Part shown: piece by piece, positions 1-7,693 of the stretch
Layout of the letters: each line of letters begins with the position of its first letter
How positions within the stretch are numbered: the stretch's first letter is position 1
DNA from: Bordetella parapertussis
Lineage (GTDB): Bacteria > Pseudomonadota > Gammaproteobacteria > Burkholderiales > Burkholderiaceae_B
Direction: 5' to 3'
Assembly (NCBI GenBank): GCA_943331855.1
Contig: CALQNE010000166.1
Location: 1 to 7,848, forward strand
DNA length: 7,848 nt
The notes under the pieces: model-generated
Database searches by the model: none
What the model saw: only the letters and a program-made list of their open reading frames with translations
What the model was told of the DNA's origin: nothing
Position numbers and translations under genes: made by a program

Positions 1-162
1 AACCCTGAAATTGCCGCACGACTAGCGCGCACTTTTGACCATTGGGCGCGGTTCATTCCAAGCGTCAAAGAACAGATGCGTCTTCAATTGCAGCGCGTAG
101 CCTCGCACGATGGGTTATCACGTAATACACTTGAAATCGTTACGAAGGCGCTGGCGCTATGA
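1..162 (+). CDS. pepN: Aminopeptidase N (M1 family), C-terminal end only
   Basis: This is the 3' end of a gene that begins left of the window: 53 codons and a TGA stop at 160-162, open from base 1 in frame 1. The visible peptide starts NPEIAARLARTFDHWARF and ends IVTKALAL. This matches the C-terminus of gammaproteobacterial-type PepN as I remember it (NPxIAARL near the end, then a closing ...KALA). PepN is a cytosolic zinc metallopeptidase that removes N-terminal residues from peptides. Its HExxH zinc site and GAMEN motif lie upstream and cannot be checked; only part of the helical C-terminal domain is present. It lies on the same strand as fbp, 82 bases away, a pairing I recall from other Burkholderiales. 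The family call rests on this short tail. Confidence 0.83.
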   Translation, partial: NPEIAARLARTFDHWARFIPSVKEQMRLQLQRVASHDGLSRNTLEIVTKALAL

Positions 163-244
163 TCTTTTAATTGAGTACGCATGATCCAATTGCTCATAAC
201 TTTTCACTTTTTATTCCCTGCCTGACTACCTGACCAAAAAAAAT

Positions 245-1264
245 ATGAAACGTAAAACACTCACCCAGTACCTCGTTGAACAACAACGGGCCAGCCATGC
301 ACTCAGCGCTGAAGTGCGATTGCTCATCGAAATTGTGTCGCGTGCCTGCAAAACCATCAGTCACGCCGTGAGCAAAGGCGCCTTGGGTGGGGTCTTAGGT
401 AGCCTTGAAACCGAGAACGTTCAAGGTGAGGTTCAGAAGAAACTCGACGTGATGTCTAACGAGGTATTGCTTGAGGCAAATGAATGGGGTGGCCATTTGG
501 CTGCGATGGCCTCTGAAGAAATGGAAACCATCCACCTGATTCCTAATCGTTATCCTAAAGGTGAATTTTTATTATTATTTGATCCACTCGATGGCTCGTC
601 AAATATCGATGTGAACGTTTCAATTGGAACGATTTTTTCAGTACTACGCGCGCCGGCTTCGGCCTCAGGTCGCGAAGTGACTGAGCAAGATTTCTTACAG
701 CCTGGCAGTACCCAAGTCGTGGCAGGCTACGCAGTCTATGGTCCGCAAACGATGTTGGTTTTAACCATTGGTCAGGGCGTCGTAGGTTTCACGCTTGATC
801 GTGAATTAGGTTCGTGGATCATGACCAGCGAAAACATGCAGATCCCTGAAGACACTAAAGAATTTTCTATCAATATGTCGAACATGCGTCACTGGGCCCC
901 ACCCGTGCGCAAATACATTGATGAATTGCTTGCCGGAAAAACTGGCGCACGTGACAAAGATTTCAATATGCGTTGGATCGCCTCAATGGTGGCCGACGTA
1001 CACCGCTTACTCACGCGTGGGGGTATTTTTATGTATCCCTGGGATTCACGCGAGCCCAACAAACCGGGCAAGCTTCGCCTGATGTATGAAGCCAATCCGA
1101 TGAGCATGCTCGTCGAGCAAGCCGGTGGCGCTGCTACAAATGGCGAGCAACGCATTCTGGATATTCAGCCAACAGCGCTTCATCAACGGGTGAGTGTTGT
1201 ACTTGGTTCAAAAAATGAAGTTGAACGCGTCACGCGCTATCACCACGAAGCGAAAACCGCCTAA
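245..1264 (+). CDS. fbp: Fructose-1,6-bisphosphatase class I
   Basis: Hydrolyses fructose 1,6-bisphosphate to fructose 6-phosphate and phosphate, the committed gluconeogenic step, in the cytosol with Mg2+. The 339-aa product has the usual class I length. Visible signatures: [11 protein letters not shown] (58-68); the metal-site acidic stretch ASEEME (89-94); [14 protein letters not shown] (112-125), whose aspartates bind metal; and the family active-site signature [12 protein letters not shown] (276-287) with the catalytic-site glutamate E282. VEQAGGAA (290-297) follows. The ATG at 245 is chosen because the N-terminus ([13 protein letters not shown]) lines up with family starts. There is no clear Shine-Dalgarno; eight A residues (236-243) sit just before the start. 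Expression may come from pepN read-through or from a promoter in the 82-base gap that I cannot define. The gene ends at a strong hairpin. Confidence 0.97.
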   Translation: MKRKTLTQYLVEQQRASHALSAEVRLLIEIVSRACKTISHAVSKGALGGVLGSLETENVQGEVQKKLDVMSNEVLLEANEWGGHLAAMASEEMETIHLIPNRYPKGEFLLLFDPLDGSSNIDVNVSIGTIFSVLRAPASASGREVTEQDFLQPGSTQVVAGYAVYGPQTMLVLTIGQGVVGFTLDRELGSWIMTSENMQIPEDTKEFSINMSNMRHWAPPVRKYIDELLAGKTGARDKDFNMRWIASMVADVHRLLTRGGIFMYPWDSREPNKPGKLRLMYEANPMSMLVEQAGGAATNGEQRILDIQPTALHQRVSVVLGSKNEVERVTRYHHEAKTA

Positions 1265-1276
1265 TTTTTATACGTA

Positions 1277-1313
1277 AAAAAGCCCTCTTGCTACGAAAGC
1301 AAGAGGGCTTTTT
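1277..1313. terminator. Bidirectional Rho-independent terminator between fbp and the quinone oxidoreductase gene
   Basis: Perfect inverted repeat: AAAAAGCCCTCTTGCT (1277-1292) pairs with AGCAAGAGGGCTTTTT (1298-1313) around a 5-base loop, ACGAA. The GC-rich core is flanked by an A-run on one side and a T-run on the other, so each strand reads as stem plus U-tract. It starts 12 bases after the fbp stop and lies 37 bases beyond the stop of the convergent gene, so it can end both transcripts. Confidence 0.94.
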
Positions 1314-1350
1314 GTATGAGAGCCTGCAGCAGGCCCCAGCCTACGGCGTT

Positions 1351-2340
1351 TTAGGCAAGCGTAAAGATCGTAGCGCCCGTCGTTTTACGCGCTGCCAAGG
1401 CAGCTTGTGCCTCTGCAGCCTGCTCAAGCGGATAACGTTGATCGATGCGGATCTTGATTTTCTTTTTCAAGACCAAATCAAACAACTCGTCGGCAGCCGC
1501 TTGCATTTTTTCAGGCGTGCCAACGTGCGCAGCCAGCGAGGGACGTGTCACAAATAACGAACCCTTCGCAGCCAATACACCTAAGTTCACACCATCAACC
1601 GCACCAGACGCATTACCAAAACTGACCATCAAGCCGCGTGGCTGCAAGCAGTCAAGTGAAGTGGCCCAAGTGTCTTTGCCCACGCCGTCATACACAACAG
1701 GCACTTTTTTGCCTTTGGTAAGCTCGAGCACACGCTCTGCAACGTTTTCTTTTGAATAATCAATCACAGCCCAAGCGCCATTTGCTTTTGCAATGGCCGC
1801 TTTCTCAGGACTCGAGACCGTACCAATCAGCTTGACGCCTAACGCTTTGGCCCACTGGCAAGCAATCAAGCCAACACCACCAGCCGCTGCGTGAAACAAA
1901 ATAGTTTCACCACCTTGTAAGCGATATGTTTGGCGAAACAGGTATTGCACCGTGAGGCCTTTGAGCATCATCGCGGCGGCTTCTTCGTAGCTGATCCCTT
2001 TAGGCAACTGAACGACTTGCGCAGCAGGAACGTTACGCGCCTGTGCATAGGCGCCAATTGGACTTTGCCCGTAAGCAACCCGATCGCCCTTTTTAAAGCG
2101 TTTTGCCGCTTTTTTACCCACTGCAATCACTTCGCCCGCGCCTTCAAAGCCTAGGCCCATTGGCATCGGGTTTTTATAAAGACCGGTACGAAAATAGATA
2201 TCAATAAAATTCAAGCCTGCAGCATGCTGGCGAATCGTAATTTCATTTTCACCTGGGGCGGGCACTTCGATTTCGACCAGTTTTAAGACTTCTGGACCGC
2301 CGTTTTGTTCGATTTGAATGGCTTTCACAAGGTTGCTCAT
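1351..2340 (-). CDS. qor: NADPH:quinone oxidoreductase, zinc-independent MDR superfamily
   Basis: A 329-aa medium-chain dehydrogenase/reductase of the quinone oxidoreductase (QOR) type. In this family NADPH reduces quinones, commonly by one electron; the natural substrate here is unknown. Visible features: a GroES-like N-terminal half with the QOR-like stretch NFIDIYFRTGLY (44-55), GFEGAGEV (64-71) and the NADPH-binding glycine motif AAAGGVG (151-157) starting the Rossmann fold. QPRGLMVSFGNASG (233-246) and TRPSL (265-269) are typical of QOR. The cysteine-rich structural zinc loop and catalytic zinc ligands of alcohol dehydrogenases are absent. The start is well supported: on the - strand AGGAG lies 5 bases before the ATG. 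It is a single-gene unit, convergent with fbp and divergent from yebC. The family is certain; the symbol follows the closest well-known member. Confidence 0.92.
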   Translation of the reverse strand: MSNLVKAIQIEQNGGPEVLKLVEIEVPAPGENEITIRQHAAGLNFIDIYFRTGLYKNPMPMGLGFEGAGEVIAVGKKAAKRFKKGDRVAYGQSPIGAYAQARNVPAAQVVQLPKGISYEEAAAMMLKGLTVQYLFRQTYRLQGGETILFHAAAGGVGLIACQWAKALGVKLIGTVSSPEKAAIAKANGAWAVIDYSKENVAERVLELTKGKKVPVVYDGVGKDTWATSLDCLQPRGLMVSFGNASGAVDGVNLGVLAAKGSLFVTRPSLAAHVGTPEKMQAAADELFDLVLKKKIKIRIDQRYPLEQAAEAQAALAARKTTGATIFTLA

Positions 2341-2344
2341 AGGT

Positions 2345-2350
2345 GCTCCT
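2345..2350 (-). promoter_or_regulatory. Ribosome binding site for the quinone oxidoreductase gene
   Basis: Read on the - strand this is AGGAGC, with the AGGAG core 5 bases before the ATG at 2340-2338. It is one of the clearest Shine-Dalgarno sequences in the window and fixes the start of the gene. Confidence 0.85.
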
Positions 2351-2400
2351 GAAAATGAGACGGACTGCGTAAAAATTGCGTTTAGGGCTAAATCGGATAT

Positions 2401-2428
2401 TTGGACCTCGAAGGCAAGAGTTTATCTT
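2401..2428 (+). promoter_or_regulatory. Possible sigma70-type promoter for the yebC-maf operon (weak)
   Basis: TTGGAC (2401-2406) and TATCTT (2423-2428) are separated by 16 bases and lie about 50 bases upstream of the yebC start. Each box matches the consensus only in part (TATCTT 4 of 6). A competing -10 candidate, TAAAAT at 2439-2444, has no good partner at the right distance. A promoter is needed in this divergent gap because the upstream gene runs the other way, but its exact position is a guess. Confidence 0.3.
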
Positions 2429-2430
2429 GC
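2414..2430. repeat. Short dyad in the divergent intergenic region, possible operator
   Basis: GCAAGA (2414-2419) and TCTTGC (2425-2430) form a perfect 6-bp inverted repeat around GTTTA. A further ACCT (2405-2408)/AGGT (2436-2439) pair lies outside it, with a 5-base mismatch on each side. The dyad overlaps the weak candidate -10 of the yebC operon. There is no T-run after it, so it is not a terminator. A regulator site or 5' leader hairpin is possible; chance is also possible at this length. Confidence 0.4.
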
Positions 2431-2477
2431 TGCCAAGGTAAAATGAACCTTTATCGTAGCCAATTTTTCAGGAAACC

Positions 2478-3209
2478 ATGGCCGGACACAGTAAATGGGC
2501 CAATATCCAGCACCGTAAAGGTCGCCAGGATGCCAAACGCGGAAAACTCTGGACCAAAATCATTCGTGAGGTCACCGTGGCCGCTCGCGCTGGCGGCGCA
2601 GATCCGGACGCCAATCCACGCCTGCGGATGGCCTGGGATAAGGCCAACGCCGCCAACATGCCAAAAGACAACATTCAACGCGCAATTGCCAAAGGCGTCG
2701 GTGGTGCAGATGGCTCAAATTATGACGAAATTCGCTATGAAGGTTATGGGATTGGTGGCGTAGCCGTTGTGGTTGACTGCATGACTGACAATCGCACCCG
2801 CACAGTGGCCGATGTTCGTCACGCCTTTTCCAAGCACGGTGGCAATATGGGGCAAGAGGGTTCGGTCGCCTTTATGTTCACGCACTGCGGTCAATTCATC
2901 TTCGCACCGGGCACCTCAGAAGACGCCGTCATGGAAGCCGCCCTTGATGCTGGCGCCGACGACGTACTCACCGACGACGAAGGCGTGATCGAAGCGATTT
3001 GCCCGCCGTCCAGCTTTGCTGCAGTTCGCACCGCCTTTGAAAAAGCGGGCCTCATCCCTGAAATGGCCGATATAGTGATGAAACCAAACACCGAAACTGA
3101 ATTGGTGGGCGACGATGCGATCAAAATGCAAAAGCTCTTAGATGCGCTTGAAAGTTTGGACGATGTGCAAGAGGTCTACACCAACGCCTCGATGGATGAA
3201 CAAGGCTAA
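2478..3209 (+). CDS. yebC: YebC/PmpR family protein (TACO1-like translation factor or regulator)
   Basis: A 243-aa full-length member of the YebC/PmpR/TACO1 family. The family signature opens the protein ([15 protein letters not shown], 1-15), followed by WTKIIREV (25-32), [20 protein letters not shown] (46-65), RYEGYGIGG (86-94) and the [16 protein letters not shown] stretch (119-134). Some members (PmpR) were described as DNA-binding transcriptional regulators. Others, including mitochondrial TACO1 and bacterial YebC proteins, act in translation and help ribosomes through difficult sequences such as polyproline. Which applies here cannot be read from sequence. AGGA (2470-2473) lies 4 bases before the ATG. 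It is the first gene of the seven-gene operon, 5 bases before purD, in keeping with a role tied to protein synthesis. Confidence 0.95.
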   Translation: MAGHSKWANIQHRKGRQDAKRGKLWTKIIREVTVAARAGGADPDANPRLRMAWDKANAANMPKDNIQRAIAKGVGGADGSNYDEIRYEGYGIGGVAVVVDCMTDNRTRTVADVRHAFSKHGGNMGQEGSVAFMFTHCGQFIFAPGTSEDAVMEAALDAGADDVLTDDEGVIEAICPPSSFAAVRTAFEKAGLIPEMADIVMKPNTETELVGDDAIKMQKLLDALESLDDVQEVYTNASMDEQG

Positions 3210-3214
3210 TCCCA

Positions 3215-4501
3215 ATGAAACTGTTAGTCATTGGCTCTGGTGGCCGCGAACACGCCCTCGCCTGGAAACTCTTGCAATCGCAGCGTGTTTCGCATGTCTA
3301 TGTTGCACCCGGTAACGGTGGTACTGCCACCATGGCGCGCTGCTCAAACCTTGCACTGAGTCACCCTACAGAACTTGCGGACTTTGCTAAAGCAGAAGGA
3401 ATTGCCTTAACTGTAGTGGGGCCTGAAGCCCCTCTGGCTCAAGGTGTGGTTGACGCCTTTCGCGCGCAAGGCTTAAAGATTTTTGGCCCCACGCGTGCGG
3501 CCGCACAGCTTGAAAGTTCAAAAGATTTTGCCAAGGCCTTCATGGTTCGGCATCGCATTCCTACTGCACGCTATCAAACCTTTACCGAGCCAGCCGCTGC
3601 GCACGCTTACATCGACGCTCAAGGCGCACCGATTGTGATCAAGGCCGATGGTCTGGCCGCGGGTAAAGGGGTGGTCGTCGCACTGACATTAACCGAGGCA
3701 CACGAAGCCGTTGATGCGATGTTAGGCGATGGTTCGCTGGGGGCCGCTGGTGCGCGTGTCGTGATTGAAGAATGTCTGCTCGGCGAAGAAGCCAGCTTCA
3801 TTGTTTTGTGCGATGGCAAGAGCATTCTTCCCTTAGCCACCAGCCAGGATCACAAGCGTCTGCAAGACGCAGATCAAGGACCCAATACCGGTGGTATGGG
3901 CGCTTATTCGCCAGCGCCAGTGGTGAGCCAAACCATTCATCAGCGCGTCATGAACGAAGTAATTAAGCCGACCATACAGGGTATGACTGCGGATGGCATT
4001 CCCTTCACAGGCTTCTTATATGCAGGCCTGATGATTGGTGACGGAGACGATGCTACACGCCCAATAAAAGTGCTTGAATTTAATTGCCGCTTAGGCGATC
4101 CGGAAACGCAACCGATTCTCATGCGTATGCGCAGTGATCTGCTTGAGGTCTTCGAGCAAGCGGTCAATGGCACGCTCGACCAAGCCGAGATTGATTGGGA
4201 TCCAAGAACTTCGCTAGGCGTGGTGATGGCCAGCGCAAACTATCCACTGACACCCAGGTTGGGCGATTTGATTACCGGGATTCCCGCGGCGCAGCCTGAT
4301 TGCGTTGTTTTTCATGCGGGCACAGCACTAAAGGACGGTGCATTACAAACCTCAGGTGGCCGAGTCCTTTGCGTCACGGCCCTGGCCGACTCCGTGCGGG
4401 CTACGCAGCAGCGTGCCTACCAAGCGGTTCAATCTATCACTTTTGACGGCGCTCAATATCGAACAGATATCGGTTGGCGTGCCCTAGAAAAAAACACATA
4501 G
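3215..4501 (+). CDS. purD: Phosphoribosylamine-glycine ligase (GAR synthetase)
   Basis: Catalyses the ATP-dependent joining of glycine to 5-phosphoribosylamine to give GAR, the second step of de novo purine synthesis, in the cytosol. The 428-aa length is normal for the monofunctional bacterial enzyme. In order: N-terminal domain with [13 protein letters not shown] (7-19) and [12 protein letters not shown] (67-78); ATP-grasp domain with [14 protein letters not shown] (143-156), EASF (192-195) and [20 protein letters not shown] (212-231); metal-binding [12 protein letters not shown] (288-299), the PurD signature with Leu where Phe is common; and a C-terminal domain with [10 protein letters not shown] (335-344). 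The ATG at 3215 lies 9 bases after AAGG (3202-3205) and 5 bases after the yebC stop. Its TAG stop shares its last base with the GTG start of hemF, which suggests translational coupling. No other purine gene is adjacent. Confidence 0.98.
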   Translation: MKLLVIGSGGREHALAWKLLQSQRVSHVYVAPGNGGTATMARCSNLALSHPTELADFAKAEGIALTVVGPEAPLAQGVVDAFRAQGLKIFGPTRAAAQLESSKDFAKAFMVRHRIPTARYQTFTEPAAAHAYIDAQGAPIVIKADGLAAGKGVVVALTLTEAHEAVDAMLGDGSLGAAGARVVIEECLLGEEASFIVLCDGKSILPLATSQDHKRLQDADQGPNTGGMGAYSPAPVVSQTIHQRVMNEVIKPTIQGMTADGIPFTGFLYAGLMIGDGDDATRPIKVLEFNCRLGDPETQPILMRMRSDLLEVFEQAVNGTLDQAEIDWDPRTSLGVVMASANYPLTPRLGDLITGIPAAQPDCVVFHAGTALKDGALQTSGGRVLCVTALADSVRATQQRAYQAVQSITFDGAQYRTDIGWRALEKNT

Positions 4502-5412
4502 TGTCCGAACTCAACATCACCCCTGTCCGCACCTATTTATTAGGCTTGCAAGCCAGCATCGTTGGCGAACTTGAACGCGCCGGCAATGAGCAGTTTTTGT
4601 CCGACGAATGGATACGCCCGGAAGGCGGTGGCGGCGTCTCTAGGCTCATCGAAGGGGGCCAGTTATTTGAACGGGCTGGCGTTTTATTTAGCCATGTCAA
4701 GGGCACCACCCTGCCACCTTCAGCTACGGCACATCGGCCTGAAGTGGCTGGCCGGCCCTGGGAGGCCATGGGTGTATCCATGGTGCTGCATCCACGCAAT
4801 CCCTACATACCCACTACCCATTTAAACGTGCGCATGTTTATTGCCAAGGCGCCCTTAGGTAGCGGGCAGGCAGATATTTTTTGGTTTGGTGGCGGGATGG
4901 ATCTCACGCCTTACTACCTCTTTGAAGAGGATGCGCAACATTTTCATCAAATCAACAAAGACGCGCTAGACCCTCACGATGCGACGGCCTATCCAAAGTA
5001 TAAAAAGTGGTGCGATGAATACTTTTTTCTCAAACACCGTAATGAAACCCGGGGGGTGGGCGGTATCTTTTTTGATGACTTAAGTCACGGTGGATTTGAA
5101 GCCTCGTTTGCGCTGCTTCGCTCAGTTGGAAACGCCTTTTTACCTGCATACCTGCCTTTGGTTGAAAAACGACGCTCGATCCCCTTTGGAGAGCGCGAAC
5201 GCGACTTTCAGGCCTATCGGCGTGGACGTTATGTAGAATTCAATCTAGTATTTGATCGCGGTACACTCTTTGGCCTGCAATCAGGGGGCCGAACCGAATC
5301 GATTTTGTTGTCGATGCCTCCGATGGCAACATGGCGATATAACTGGCAGGCACAAGCTGGCTCACCTGAGGCGGCACTTTCTCAATACCTTACCCCGAGA
5401 GACTGGGTCTAA
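4501..5412 (+). CDS. hemF: Oxygen-dependent coproporphyrinogen III oxidase
   Basis: Converts coproporphyrinogen III to protoporphyrinogen IX by two oxidative decarboxylations using O2, in heme synthesis; acts as a cytosolic dimer. From the GTG at 4501 the product is 303 aa, close to the E. coli enzyme (299). Visible: EGGGGVSRL (41-49), SATAHRPE (74-81), [16 protein letters not shown] (96-111), [12 protein letters not shown] (128-139), [18 protein letters not shown] (168-185) and [20 protein letters not shown] (239-258), ending in RDWV as in E. coli. The conserved histidines (H97, H107, H149, H179) remain. The GTG start is preferred over an in-frame TTG at 4474 inside purD because it gives the family N-terminus and a one-base TAGTG overlap with the purD stop. 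There is no Shine-Dalgarno, so translation probably couples to purD. Use of the O2-dependent enzyme points to aerobic growth. Confidence 0.97.
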   Translation: MSELNITPVRTYLLGLQASIVGELERAGNEQFLSDEWIRPEGGGGVSRLIEGGQLFERAGVLFSHVKGTTLPPSATAHRPEVAGRPWEAMGVSMVLHPRNPYIPTTHLNVRMFIAKAPLGSGQADIFWFGGGMDLTPYYLFEEDAQHFHQINKDALDPHDATAYPKYKKWCDEYFFLKHRNETRGVGGIFFDDLSHGGFEASFALLRSVGNAFLPAYLPLVEKRRSIPFGERERDFQAYRRGRYVEFNLVFDRGTLFGLQSGGRTESILLSMPPMATWRYNWQAQAGSPEAALSQYLTPRDWV

Positions 5413-6008
5413 TGCGCATTGGTTTACTCGGTGGTAGTTTTGATCCCGTGCATGGCGCGCATTTGGTGTTGGCCAAAACCGCACTAACTGAACTTCGTCT
5501 CGACGAAGTCCAACTGATCCCAGCCGGTCAACCATGGCAACGCCCACCGTTAGGTGCGTCTCCTGCGCATCGGCTAGCGATGCTTGAGCTGGCGGTCGGG
5601 CAGACGCCGGGCCTACGAGTCAATCCGATCGAAATCAATCGAACAGGCCCGACTTACACCGTTGAGACGCTTGCGCAGCTACCTCAAGCGCCTGAATATT
5701 TTTGGATCTTAGGTGCGGATCAACTTGAAAACTTTTGTACTTGGCGTGACTGGACAGTGATTGCAAGCAAAGTACAGTTGGTCGTTGCACAACGCCCGGG
5801 TTCGACCTTAGCAGCACCTGCCGAGCTCGATGTCTGGCTTACTCAAAATCAACGTCATCTGGTGCACTTACCTTTTGACCCCCTCGATGTTTCTGCCAAC
5901 GAAATCCGTCAGCGGATCGCTCGGGGCGATTCAACCCACGATCTCATCCCCGAGGCTGTGGGCCGGTATATCACCGAGCATGGCTTATATCGCCAGCATG
6001 CAGTCTGA
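5412..6008 (+). CDS. nadD: Nicotinate-nucleotide adenylyltransferase
   Basis: Transfers AMP from ATP to nicotinate mononucleotide, giving deamido-NAD in de novo and salvage NAD synthesis. The 198-aa length fits the nucleotidyltransferase family. Visible: the N-terminal GGSFDPVHGAHL (7-18), containing the (H/T)xGH-type motif; IPAGQPW (36-42); NRTGPTYTVETL (76-87); LGADQLENFCTWRDW (100-114), the substrate-site region; and the late SANEIRQRI (161-169), the ISSTxIR-type phosphate-binding motif in variant form. In the first motif the usual glycine before the second histidine is alanine (HGAH); I believe this occurs in some betaproteobacterial NadD proteins, so loss of activity is not implied. The ATG overlaps the hemF stop by one base (TAATG). 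The nadD-rsfS-rlmH order is common in proteobacteria. Confidence 0.96.
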   Translation: MRIGLLGGSFDPVHGAHLVLAKTALTELRLDEVQLIPAGQPWQRPPLGASPAHRLAMLELAVGQTPGLRVNPIEINRTGPTYTVETLAQLPQAPEYFWILGADQLENFCTWRDWTVIASKVQLVVAQRPGSTLAAPAELDVWLTQNQRHLVHLPFDPLDVSANEIRQRIARGDSTHDLIPEAVGRYITEHGLYRQHAV

Positions 6009-6025
6009 CAGGAAATAAAAAAATA

Positions 6026-6493
6026 ATGGATATTCAAAAACTGCAACGTGCAGTGGTCGACGCGCTTGAAGACGTTAAAGCGCAAGACATCAAGGTTTTT
6101 AATACCGAACATCTGACCAGCATGTTTGACCGTGTGGTAATTGCCTCTGCAACGTCCAACCGTCAAACGCGTGCGCTTGCCAATAGCGTTGCCGACAAAT
6201 CACGCAGCGTGGGCGTGCCTGTCATTGCCACTGAAGGCGAAGAGACTGGCGAATGGGTACTGGTCGATATTGGCGATATCGTGATTCACATCATGCAACC
6301 GGCCATTCGCACCTATTACAACCTTGAAGAAGTCTGGGGTGGTAAACCCGTGCGTCTGAAGCTATCACCAGAATCCACACGCCCGGCCATGGCTTCAAGT
6401 GATACGGCCTTTGATCCAATGGGTAGCCGTGACGAACCCGAGGGCCGTCGTGGCGCGAGTCGTTCTTCACGTCCAGCACGTTCAAACAGGTAA
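6026..6493 (+). CDS. rsfS: Ribosome silencing factor RsfS (YbeB/Iojap/DUF143 family)
   Basis: Binds ribosomal protein uL14 on the 50S subunit and blocks joining with 30S, lowering translation when nutrients are short. The conserved core is residues 1-108: ALEDVKAQDIKVFN (13-26), FDRVVIASATSNRQTRALA (34-52), GEWVLVDIGDIVIHIM (75-90) and YYNLEEVW (97-104), all typical. The protein is 155 aa against about 105-130 for most members. The excess is a low-complexity C-terminal tail (about 112-155) rich in Ser, Arg, Pro and Gly and ending with net positive charge, probably disordered. AGGA (6010-6013) lies 12 bases before the ATG, a long spacing, with a run of A between. It follows nadD by 17 bases and precedes rlmH by 21; all three neighbours commonly travel together. 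Confidence 0.95.
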   Translation: MDIQKLQRAVVDALEDVKAQDIKVFNTEHLTSMFDRVVIASATSNRQTRALANSVADKSRSVGVPVIATEGEETGEWVLVDIGDIVIHIMQPAIRTYYNLEEVWGGKPVRLKLSPESTRPAMASSDTAFDPMGSRDEPEGRRGASRSSRPARSNR

Positions 6494-6514
6494 ATCAACG
6501 AGTCTCTCGCGGCC

Positions 6515-6985
6515 ATGAAAATCACCATCATCGCCGTGGGAACGCGTATGCCTGCGTGGGTAGAAACCGCCTGGGATGATTACGCCAAACGACTACCCGC
6601 CGAGTGGGCAGTCGAACTTAAAGAAATAAAGCCCGAACCTCGTACCAGTGGCAAAACCCCGGCACAAATGATGGCGGCTGAAGCCAAAAGAATTGAGGGT
6701 GCGATTCCAGAGCAAGCCTTGCGTATCGCCTTAGACGAGCACGGCAAAGACCTGACCACTGAAAAATTCTCGACCTTGCTGCAGGGCTGGCAAGATAACA
6801 GCCAGTCTCTTGCCATACTCATTGGTGGCCCCGACGGCCTTGACCCAGCGCTGAAGGCCTCATGTGCAAACTTGCTTAGACTGTCATCGCTGACGTTTCC
6901 ACACCCTTTGGTACGCGTCGTCTTAATCGAGCAGCTTTACCGAGCCTGGTCGATCTTGGTCAATCATCCTTACCACCGCGTCTAA
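6515..6985 (+). CDS. rlmH: 23S rRNA pseudouridine-1915 N3-methyltransferase
   Basis: SPOUT-class SAM-dependent methyltransferase that methylates N3 of pseudouridine 1915 in helix 69 of 23S rRNA, acting on the 70S ribosome. The 156-aa length equals the family norm (E. coli 155). Visible: N-terminus [15 protein letters not shown] (1-15); ALDEHGK (72-78); the knot and SAM-binding stretch ILIGGPDGL (101-109); [20 protein letters not shown] (126-145); and the diagnostic C-terminus HPYHRV (151-156). The ATG at 6515 matches the family start, although no Shine-Dalgarno sits at good distance, so it may depend on translation of rsfS. Its TAA stop directly abuts the maf ATG. Confidence 0.97.
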   Translation: MKITIIAVGTRMPAWVETAWDDYAKRLPAEWAVELKEIKPEPRTSGKTPAQMMAAEAKRIEGAIPEQALRIALDEHGKDLTTEKFSTLLQGWQDNSQSLAILIGGPDGLDPALKASCANLLRLSSLTFPHPLVRVVLIEQLYRAWSILVNHPYHRV

Positions 6986-7615
6986 ATGCAGACTCTACAT
7001 TCAATACCCCGGCTATTTTTGGCCTCGGCCAGCCCAAGACGACAAGAATTACTGACTCAGATCGGCGTCGCGCATCTGGTATTGCGACTGCCCCCCGTTG
7101 AGGGCGCAGATGAACCGCGCCTCGCCAATGAAACACCCCTAGCCTATGTGCAGCGTACCGCACTCGACAAAGCCCACCGTGCCTCAGAATGGCTAAGTCT
7201 GCCTCAACAGGCTGCGACTGCGGCGCAGATCGCAGGTCAACCCATCTTAGCGGCCGATACCACGGTGGCCCTAGGGGATGCCATTTTAGGTAAACCGACG
7301 GATGCAAAAGACGCTGCCAGCATCTTGATGCAGCTCTCTGATCAAACCCATACGGTTTTCACAGCAGTTGTCGTTTCAGCAGATGGGGCGATATACACCG
7401 CGTTGTCTGAGTCTTTAGTCACAGTTAAAGCGCTTAGTCAGGACGAAATCGCGTCATACATTCTAAGTGGCGAGTGTTTTGGCAAAGCGGGTGCCTACGG
7501 TATACAGGGACTTGCGGCGCGTTTCATTCGAGATCTGCGAGGCAGTTATTCTGGAGTCATGGGGTTGCCGCTTTATGAAACGACAGAGCTCCTGAAGACT
7601 AGTAAAATTCTCTGA
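6986..7615 (+). CDS. maf: Maf-family nucleotide pyrophosphatase (YhdE-like, dTTP/UTP type)
   Basis: House-cleaning enzyme that hydrolyses nucleoside triphosphates, including modified ones, to monophosphates and pyrophosphate. Visible: N-terminal SASPRRQELL (14-23), the phosphate-binding signature; AADTTVAL (89-96) with the catalytic aspartate; LGKP (101-104); TAVVV (126-130); and GKAGAYGIQG (166-175) followed by GSYSGVMGLPLYET (186-199). The GAYGIQG form is that of the YhdE (dTTP/UTP) subgroup rather than the YceF (m7GTP) subgroup, so dTTP/UTP preference is inferred. The 209-aa length is slightly long, owing to an insert rich in Ala and Gln near 70-84. It starts immediately after the rlmH stop with no Shine-Dalgarno, implying translational coupling. 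It is the last gene of the operon; no G+C-rich + strand hairpin with a T-run follows. Confidence 0.95.
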   Translation: MQTLHSIPRLFLASASPRRQELLTQIGVAHLVLRLPPVEGADEPRLANETPLAYVQRTALDKAHRASEWLSLPQQAATAAQIAGQPILAADTTVALGDAILGKPTDAKDAASILMQLSDQTHTVFTAVVVSADGAIYTALSESLVTVKALSQDEIASYILSGECFGKAGAYGIQGLAARFIRDLRGSYSGVMGLPLYETTELLKTSKIL

Positions 7616-7668
7616 GCAACAAGAATAGTGATTTTATTTTAAATAAATAAATATTAAAAACAATAACT

Positions 7669-7691
7669 TATGTAATTTATTTAATTACATA
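7669..7691. repeat. Inverted repeat in the AT-rich spacer
   Basis: TATGTAATT (7669-7677) and AATTACATA (7683-7691) are a perfect 9-bp inverted repeat around TATTT. It is almost wholly A/T, so an RNA hairpin would be weak; a DNA-binding site or chance in AT-rich sequence are both possible. Confidence 0.6.
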
Positions 7692-7693
7692 CA

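Noticed and set aside
190..217. A possible promoter for fbp (TTGCTC ... TATTCC)
   Set aside because: The -10 box matches the consensus at only three positions and no better pair was found, so no promoter is claimed in the 82-base pepN-fbp gap.
889..1155. Open frame of 88 codons on the - strand inside fbp
   Set aside because: Shadow of the fbp reading frame; the + strand protein is conserved through the whole stretch.
1288..1557. An open frame of 89 codons on the + strand through the terminator and the end of the quinone reductase gene
   Set aside because: It begins in the terminator stem, is antisense to a well-supported gene and shows no recognisable family.
4474..4500. A TTG upstream start that would lengthen HemF by nine residues
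   Set aside because: The extension lies inside purD, is unlike HemF N-termini and has no ribosome site. The GTG at 4501 gives the expected protein and a typical one-base overlap.
7669..7691. The AT-rich inverted repeat as a terminator for the maf operon
   Set aside because: The stem has just one G-C pair, so the RNA hairpin would be too weak. How the + strand operon ends remains unclear.
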